A DNA stretch of 64,000 nt from Akebia trifoliata (lineage: Eukaryota; Streptophyta; Magnoliopsida; Ranunculales; Lardizabalaceae). Each line of letters begins with the position of its first letter. Position 1 is the stretch's first letter. A model generated the notes under the pieces. It did not search any database. It saw only the letters and a list, made by a program, of their open reading frames with translations, and was not told the DNA's origin. Position numbers and translations under genes: made by a program. Below, one piece after another: positions 59,301 to 64,000 of this stretch. Location of the stretch: positions 19,215,892-19,279,891 of the forward strand of contig CM030714.1 of assembly GCA_017979445.1 (NCBI GenBank), in the 5' to 3' direction.

Positions 59301-59519
59301 CCGCACTCTGATATTTCATTCGTTATTAGACGTATTTAAGTTTCCGCTAGTATTATATTTTGTATATGTATGCATGATTGTATGTCGTTTATTAGGTGCA
59401 GGTTGAACGCCTTGGAATGCTAACATAAACAGAGGAGACCATGCCGAAATTTCGAGGTGCCACCTAGTATCTCGAGATCTGACATGGGGATTTGTGTTAG
59501 TATTCGGCGGGGCGCCACA
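56351..59519 (+). repeat. 3' LTR of element I
   Basis: Near-identical to 49834-53000, including the internal 171-bp repeat. Confidence 0.92.
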
Positions 59520-59524
59520 TGGCA

Positions 59525-60329
59525 TCTGTTTGTTAGAGAGATTAAGGTACTAGTACTATCTGATATATATAAATATAGCAACCAAAGAAGTAATAATAAA
59601 AAAAGGAGAAGAAAAACAATACCTATTATCCGGGCTTGAGATCAACAATGTAAAAAATATAATTTTACATTGGCAGAGTTAAAAAAGGGGTTAGTTAAAA
59701 AAAAAAAGTTATAAAAGAAATCATAAAACATGCATAGGTAAAAAAGTCTATGTAGTGAAATTAAATGTACCAAAAACTAAATGCCGAGATAACATGGATT
59801 TACACCTAACTCTCAACCTGACATTGGATCTCTCTTTGCATCTGCATTTGCATCATCACAACATTTAAGTGTAGATTCTTAGTAAGGAATAATGCAGTTG
59901 CGTATATGAAATTAAATTATCTTTTTTTTTTCATTTCTTCATCAATAAAATTGTGTCTTGAATTTGGGCTATTCAATGATATTTTCGATTGTCAAATCAT
60001 CAAAAACTCCTTCCCCACTTTGCAGTTCCATGCTTCCAATAAGGATATCAATAATAATGACATTATAACAATCTGGATCAATAACATACACACATGTCAC
60101 TCTCTTTACGATAATAGGATCACCCAACTTTCATATACGGAGTAGCTTACAATGATCTCTAGTTGTTTGTGCAGTTGATTGATCTGATCGTACCTCCTAC
60201 TATGTTGAATTGTGTCTCGCCTATAAAGTTGCAAAATAATAAATGCAACATAAATATTTTATAAATTCAAACATTTAATATGAATGAAATCTACTATTCA
60301 ATTAAATTAAGATTTATACTTGAGAAGAA
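59525..60329. other. Flank right of element I, probably CACTA J 3' region
   Basis: AT-rich, no gene. I searched for a CACTA terminus here and found none, so element J's end has been lost or lies left of element I. Confidence 0.4.
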
Positions 60330-61580
60330 CACACAAAAGGAAGGTTGCATCAGTGTTCCAGTTTGAGCATAAAAAAATGATTTCTCTTCTAATAACTTGC
60401 ATGCCCTAGACTTCTCTTCTAGTCACTCTGTCAACTCCTCAAACTTGGCATTAAACTTAGCCTCCAAGTTAGCCTCGAATGTTTGATGTGATGCTTGTTG
60501 ATTTTTTAAGGTTTTCTTTAATGGAGCTGTATATTGCGTGGAGGTTTTGGAAACACTGAGATCCATGTCTTGTATAAGACCTCGACCATCATAACCATAA
60601 ATCTATGTAAATAATAATAATAATAAATAAGTAAAATCAATACCTTCAAGAGACATTATGTAGACTAATTAAGAGTTTAAATAAGGCACATACTGTCGCA
60701 ACTAGATCATGGTCCAAATTCCTATGTATATTAGAGGGATCAGTATCAATCAACCTCTTAATCGCTTTATACAAATTAAATGAATAATAAATAGAAATAA
60801 TAATATTTAATTTAATAATTTCTTACTGCAATTAATATCAAATGAATAAATAAATTAATTGTTCTTACAAGTTGTTCTTTATCAAGCCCATCCTTCTTAG
60901 TATGAGTCGCAAAAAAGACATCCGTCCTTGTGACCTCCCCATTAGGATCTTTTTTTCTCTGTAAGTAAGATACGTAAATACATTAGTAAAAGTTAATATA
61001 TCTACTAATTTCATGCTTATAGTATAAGCTTCCGAACTCTTCGGCAATCCTTGCTTATCCCTTTCAACCTTAAGTATGTGTAGTCTTTTGTACTTTCCTA
61101 AACTTCTTTCCATTATGCCTCAATGTTCAGGTCTCAAACCCTCATTAATGAAAAATTTTCAATCTTCTTTCTTCACATATAGATGTCTTTGAATTTTTCT
61201 TTCTGCATCCGTATTATATTTATCATATACATCACAACGAAGATTATTTTTTCAGTCTTTCCATAAAAGATTGACCTTTTTAAGGACCCATTCTCTATTC
61301 TTATTTGAAATAATATATGTATTCTACAAGGAAGATAACTTAAAAAAATCATTTTACTATTTTAAATTAATAATTAAAATATACATAATAAAAAGACAAA
61401 AGAACTCACCTTTATAACTTCTTACATTTGATTTTTAAGATCATTGGGCACATTACTCCACTTGACATAAACCAGCGATACATAGGTCTTCACAGCACGT
61501 CCTATGGATGTATACAATTAGTTTGAGTTTTCTTTAATAGGTTGTCCATCTATGTTAAATCTCATAGGAATACGTGCACC
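60330..61580 (-). pseudogene. Plant transposase (Ptta/En/Spm, PF03004-like) relic
   Basis: Minus-strand exons. Near 61570, RIPMRFNIDGQPIKENSN, a stop, then LYTSIGRAVKTYVSLVYVKW near 61510. WVLKKVNLLWKD follows near 61290, then KIQRHLYVKKEDWKFFINEG near 61190, and MERSLGKYKRLHIL at 61113. DPNGEVTRTDVFFATHTKKD near 60945 matches the RTxVFxxTHTxKDG motif. A Glu/Lys-rich coiled C-terminal part lies near 60420-60560 (SITSNI..LEAKFNAKFEEL type). These proteins resemble TNPA, which binds CACTA subterminal repeats. In-frame stops near 61520, 61240 and 61130 suggest decay, though introns make exact exon edges uncertain. Confidence 0.72.
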
Positions 61581-61949
61581 TGTTACAAATAGTCGATAAT
61601 TTATAAATTCAAACATTTAATAAAAAATACAAAACATGTCAATTTCATGAATCACTAGTAACATACTCTAAGAAGAAGTAAACTCATGAGAAGTGGATGC
61701 AGATGATTTATCGCTTAACATAGTACCTATCAAACAAATACAACAATTATAAGAAATTATATATTGATTTATTAAACAAATACACTTACATGCATATAAA
61801 ATTGATTTGTTAGAATTAAAAATAAATAAATTTTATTTCAATAAAATGTTTAACCATTGATTACAAGCATTGTCAGTCATCATTTTTCATATTATCGTCT
61901 TTAATGATATCATCTCGTAATATTGTTGTTAAAGCATTTTCATTCATTC

Positions 61950-62520
61950 TTGCTTCAAATATAAAGGGATCTTCATAAGAGTCCACATCTCGATTCAATT
62001 TTTTTAGAACTTTCAAGACAACATGTCAATCATCCATAGGTCTACTTTGATATTTGTAATAGAAGATTTGAGTTGCTTGAGAAATAAGAATAAATGTCTC
62101 ATCAATTTTTCTTATATTTTTAATCGATTTTTTAAAATTTACATAAATCAAATTTATTTATGGATCAATTGCATATCCAATTGTGTCTTCTATGTGCACC
62201 CAGTCACAATAGAATACTATAACTCTAAAGTCATGATAATTGAGATCTAGAATCTATTTCATAATGCCATAGTAATTAATTTTTTCATTCATCAAATTCG
62301 TGTCCTTGACACTTGACTTAAAACTAGTTATAGTTTTTATAGAGACCCCCATATTCTGTGTTGTTTTGTTCATTTCTGAATCTATTATACAAAAAATATA
62401 TCCATTTACTGAATATGTACTATATAAAATGACTTCAAACTTCGACCCATCAGCAAGCCTTTTTAGGAGACAATTTGATTCATTTTGTAATTGTTGTTGA
62501 AGCCAAGAAATGTAATCCAT
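61950..62520 (-). pseudogene. DUF4216 domain of CACTA transposase
   Basis: From 62520 it reads MDYISWLQQQLQNESNCLLK, FEVILYSTYSVNGYIFC, and NKTTQNMGVSIKT, then INYYGIMK near 62260. After a stop come ILDLNYHDFRVIVFYCDWVH and later HVVLKVLKKLNRDVDSYEDP. These match the DUF4216 signature (Y..Y.INGY.F, QN.GV, YYG.I..I.EL.Y, F.CDWVD, WHVVLK). The domain lies C-terminal in TNP2-type proteins. Two stops (near 62255 and 62030) interrupt it. Confidence 0.8.
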
Positions 62521-62699
62521 TACCTTTTTTTGTCATAAATTTCTTCTTTGAATTTGATTATCGAATGTATGGTTTTAAATATAAGTAGTATACTTCCTAT
62601 ATACGAAAGTAACATGAATGTGTTATATAATCTTTAACACAATGTTCAAGTGCATAGGAAGATCAAATTTTACATGCCTGTCCCACTCAACATTTTTAG

Positions 62700-64000
62700 G
62701 TGACTAGTAGAGTTCCCATTTACGTGCTTGTAGGCGTTGAACATTTTCAAGAATATAAATCTTTCCTTTTTTATCAGTAGGACATGGTCCTTCCCTATCA
62801 GCATCTATTACTATCTCACATGGTTGCTTATGGCATATTTTTCTATTATTGGGTGTGTAATTCATGGCGTATATCATTGTCTCGTCCATGAGGAAACACT
62901 CAGTAATAGATCCTTCTAAGTATATATGATTTAGTATGTGTCGTTTATACATTTTCATCATCCTAATATGTGTGTGTCGTTGAATATTATATCTTAATGT
63001 TAAACTTATTAATACAATTTAGAAACAAATACATAATATAAAATTTTTTACTTATCTTTCGAAGGAATACATCCATCGATATCTAATAGATTCACAAACT
63101 TGGGCTTCCTCTGCCAAGTACACAACAAAGTATGTCATAAAAATAAAAAATGACGATAGAAAATACTTTTCGAACACACATAATGCTTCCACAATTTATT
63201 TTTTCATATTCGAAAGTTCTTCATGGATAATCTCCTTCAAACACAAGACATTAATGAATACCGATAATTATCGAATAACATATGTGTCTTGAATACATGC
63301 ATCAACAACACTGGTAATAGTTATTGCATAAGAATGTGATAATCATGAAACTTCAAGTTTTTTAGCTTGTTATTCTCTAAGCTCATGTTATGTTTTCAAT
63401 TCGCACTATGCCCCATGTGAACCTTCAAATTATACAAAGTCTTATAAATTAATTATTTTTCTCATCGAGATAGGAGCTTCCAGGTATGTCAACTTGCCAT
63501 TCTTTTCTATTGGCCATAATTTTTTTCTTTTTCTCATATCCTTTAGACCTTGAAAAGCTTAAAGATCATCTTTAGTCTTATCCTTTGTGTTCATAATTGT
63601 TGCATCGAGGTTTTCTATCATATTTTCTTCACGTGCATTACATTCAAATTATCATGAATAGGTAGATTCTATGGGAATGAAATAATATATGTTAGTTGCA
63701 AGCATCATTATATAGTATAAATCATTAATATTTAAAAAAATTATAATGCACCTTCTAATATGGAAAATAAAAAAAGACAATCTCTTAGACCATGCAGATG
63801 ATTCATTTTCATTTACGAACTATTTATGTTTATTGCTTGATATTTTTTCAAATTTTGTTTGGATAATTTCCATATTTCTTAATATCTCAAAACTTCTCAA
63901 ACACCAATGATGTTTTCTATATTCTTCATTTCCCTTAAATTGTGATTTTTGACTCTTAAAAATATATCTAGGATTTGTTAGAAATCTTATATGTTCCACG
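62700..64000 (-). pseudogene. TNP2-type CACTA transposase, C-terminal half (DUF4218), partial
   Basis: Enters from beyond 64000. An exon near 63990-63750 shows the N(x)E(x)YRKH..LRSFEIL and SAWSKRLSFFIFHI segments. Another near 63655 starts NLNVMHVKKNMIENLDATIM, with NGKLTYLEAPISM near 63500 and FHDYHILMQ, stop, LLPVLLM near 63330. DUF4218 follows with EEAQVCESIRYRWMYSFER near 63110 and then HIYLEGSITECFLMDE near 62925. These fit the TNP2 core (NLDVMHVEKN, SHDCHVLMQxLLPVA, YRWMYPFERY, PEGSIAExYxxEE). The enzyme would cut and join the CACTA ends. At least one in-frame stop argues against full activity, but conservation is better than in the retroelements here. Confidence 0.82.

Larger units (their letters stand above)
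49834..59519 (+). mobile_element. Tekay/Del-type chromovirus-like LTR element I, non-autonomous
   Basis: Two LTRs of 3167 and 3169 bp (49834-53000 and 56351-59519) begin TGTAACACCCCGAATTTTTA and end CGGCGGGGCGCCACA. The primer-binding site and polypurine tract are in the expected places, and the sequence before the PPT (tcgaggacgaaatttttatt) is typical of Tekay/Del chromoviruses. Flanks are TGACA and TGGCA, one mismatch. By eye the first 320 bp of the LTRs differ at about 2-3%, so insertion was recent. The internal region is only 3.35 kb and shows degraded gag and protease but no RT, RNase H or integrase. Confidence 0.9.
59525..64000 (-). mobile_element. CACTA (En/Spm) element J, transposase region, minus strand
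   Basis: Contains, right to left, TNP2/DUF4218-type transposase, a DUF4216 domain and a PF03004-type (Ptta/En/Spm) protein, the standard coding order of plant CACTA elements. It runs beyond the right window edge; its ends are not visible. It is the only CACTA transposase source in the window. Confidence 0.8.

Overview
This window looks like nuclear DNA of a flowering plant, most likely a eudicot. It is AT-rich, has spliced plant gene fragments (phototropin kinase, PDR-type ABCG transporter, KIN-4 kinesin, DRP2 dynamin, ACR ACT-domain protein), and is almost entirely transposons inserted into one another. I found no intact host gene. The species cannot be named from the sequence.

Left part (1-9728). 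A truncated forward Tat-like Ty3/Gypsy element (E, 1-4713) carries an integrase relic and a 29-copy, 33-bp minisatellite. It ends inside the reverse transcriptase of a minus-strand Gypsy element (F, 4714 to about 9400). F retains gag, protease and the RT start, and is itself split by a 1.66-kb solo LTR with a perfect GTTAC target duplication.

CACTA part (9729-25720). CACTA element B (9729-22785, GGG flanks) contains CACTA element A (11696-20010, CCT flanks). A holds minus-strand exon fragments of several unrelated host genes: RRP12-like, KIN-4 kinesin, DRP2 dynamin, ECM29-like and ACR. It also holds a LINE tail. A long-armed MITE sits in a TA microsatellite in B, and a second copy lies at 24.5 kb. 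One end of a third CACTA (C) is at 23460. An orphan NDUFA5 first-exon fragment abuts the next CACTA.

Middle (25721-48320). CACTA element D carries plus-strand exons of an LRR protein, the phototropin-2 kinase C-terminus and a PDR ABC transporter. A 15.9-kb Tat/Ogre-like element (G, 30633-46485, reverse, CTTAA flanks) splits it. Inside G sits a Tekay/Del-like solo LTR (37504-43364, AATCC flanks), which in turn contains a related solo LTR (38786-41447). This is four layers of insertion, and the order of events can be read from the flanking duplications.

Right part (48321-64000). Element I (49834-59519) is a Tekay/Del-type chromovirus with two near-identical 3.17-kb LTRs, an iMet-type primer-binding site and a polypurine tract. 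Its internal region is short and decayed: gag and protease only, with no RT or integrase seen. Right of it lies a minus-strand CACTA transposase region (TNP2/DUF4218, DUF4216 and a PF03004-type protein) that runs off the window.

Taken together, the genes here do not form a pathway. The window is a record of gene-fragment capture by CACTA elements, non-autonomous retrotransposon amplification and LTR-LTR recombination.
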